A stretch of 64,000 bases of DNA, taken from Catellatospora vulcania. Lineage in GTDB: Bacteria; Actinomycetota; Actinomycetes; Mycobacteriales; Micromonosporaceae. The stretch covers positions 273,979 to 337,978 of the forward strand of contig NZ_ML769303.1 in assembly GCF_009720385.1 (NCBI RefSeq), in the 5' to 3' direction. The first letter of the stretch is position 1. Every line of letters starts with the position of its first letter. A program made the translations under genes and the position numbers. The notes under the pieces are model-generated. The model saw only the letters and a list, made by a program, of their open reading frames with translations, had not been told where the DNA came from and made no database searches. Positions 63,911 to 64,000 of the stretch are shown one piece after another.

Positions 63911-64000
63911 TCTTGCATGGTTCGGGTTCGCCAGGCCGTACGCGGACCGGCCACGTCCCCGCAACCGCCGGGATGAGGTCGTCATCGCCCTCAGCGGCGA
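63911..64000. other. Right-edge sequence without a recognisable feature
   Basis: The last 90 bases after the sigma-fusion stop hold no open frame or hairpin that I can support. Confidence 0.5.

Overview
High-GC, densely coding chromosomal DNA from an actinobacterium. The long overlapping operons, frequent GTG starts, the SigE-family sigma factor, a DUF222/HNH endonuclease and a conservon-like sensor kinase pair fit Micromonosporaceae (a Catellatospora- or Actinoplanes-like organism). That assignment is inference from gene style, not from a marker gene.

Layout. 1-2.5 kb: citrate synthase tail, then a molybdenum sulfite-oxidase-like enzyme with its own flavin reductase, a zinc-ribbon protein and a PPOX-fold protein. 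2.5-5.8 kb: a MacAB-type export operon (adaptor, ATPase, permease; minus strand). 6.0-10.8 kb: a secreted DUF4331 protein, a TPR protein and a NicO-type Ni/Co transporter with a His-rich loop. 10.9-12.5 kb: a DUF222/HNH endonuclease and a truncated NUDIX remnant. 12.6-16.9 kb: a guanidine operon on the minus strand (guanidine hydrolase, substrate-binding lipoprotein, permease, ATPase) behind a guanidine-I (ykkC) riboswitch. 17.0-20.9 kb: cobN behind a cobalamin riboswitch transcribed away from the guanidine operon. 20.9-24.6 kb: three tandem copies of an uncharacterised two-gene membrane module. 24.6-29.1 kb: a tandem GNAT and two secreted peptidases with matching C-terminal P-domains.

29.3-43.6 kb is the cobalamin locus. 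A second cobalamin riboswitch precedes a tightly overlapping operon: chelatase ATPase/VWA, CobO, CobB, CobI, CobM, CbiD, CobL, CbiG-CobJ, a 2x[4Fe-4S] ferredoxin, a 33-codon mini-ORF, CobH and CbiX. A third riboswitch precedes CbtB, CbtA and a (2Fe-2S)-ferredoxin-like protein. CobN with the chelatase ATPase (late cobalt insertion) coexists with CbiX, CbiD and CbiG (early-insertion style). CobG, CobF and CobK are not in the window. Two of these enzymes, CobL and CbiG, carry in-frame insertions containing near-perfect DNA palindromes.

43.7-64 kb: a DUF6790-like membrane protein, a partial conservon (NIT-domain kinase plus roadblock) coupled to a TAXI lipoprotein, a COG4315 lipoprotein, a sorbosone-dehydrogenase-like protein, an OmpA/BON operon, MaoC, a coiled-coil secreted protein, a GGDEF-EAL protein, a BtuF-like protein, a carboxylesterase, an FAD dehydrogenase and a SigE-family sigma factor fused to a membrane-anchored C-terminal domain.

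Small palindromic elements recur. One family of four about 50-bp hairpins (near 2.5, 7.7, 50.8 and 60.4 kb) shows compensatory base changes. Other palindromes of about 55-70 bp lie near 0.3, 37.3, 38.4, 43.6 and 58.9 kb. Two stop/start junctions (13.4 and 36.7 kb) carry short direct duplications that preserve a fossil start codon. No rRNA, tRNA, CRISPR array or complete insertion sequence was seen.
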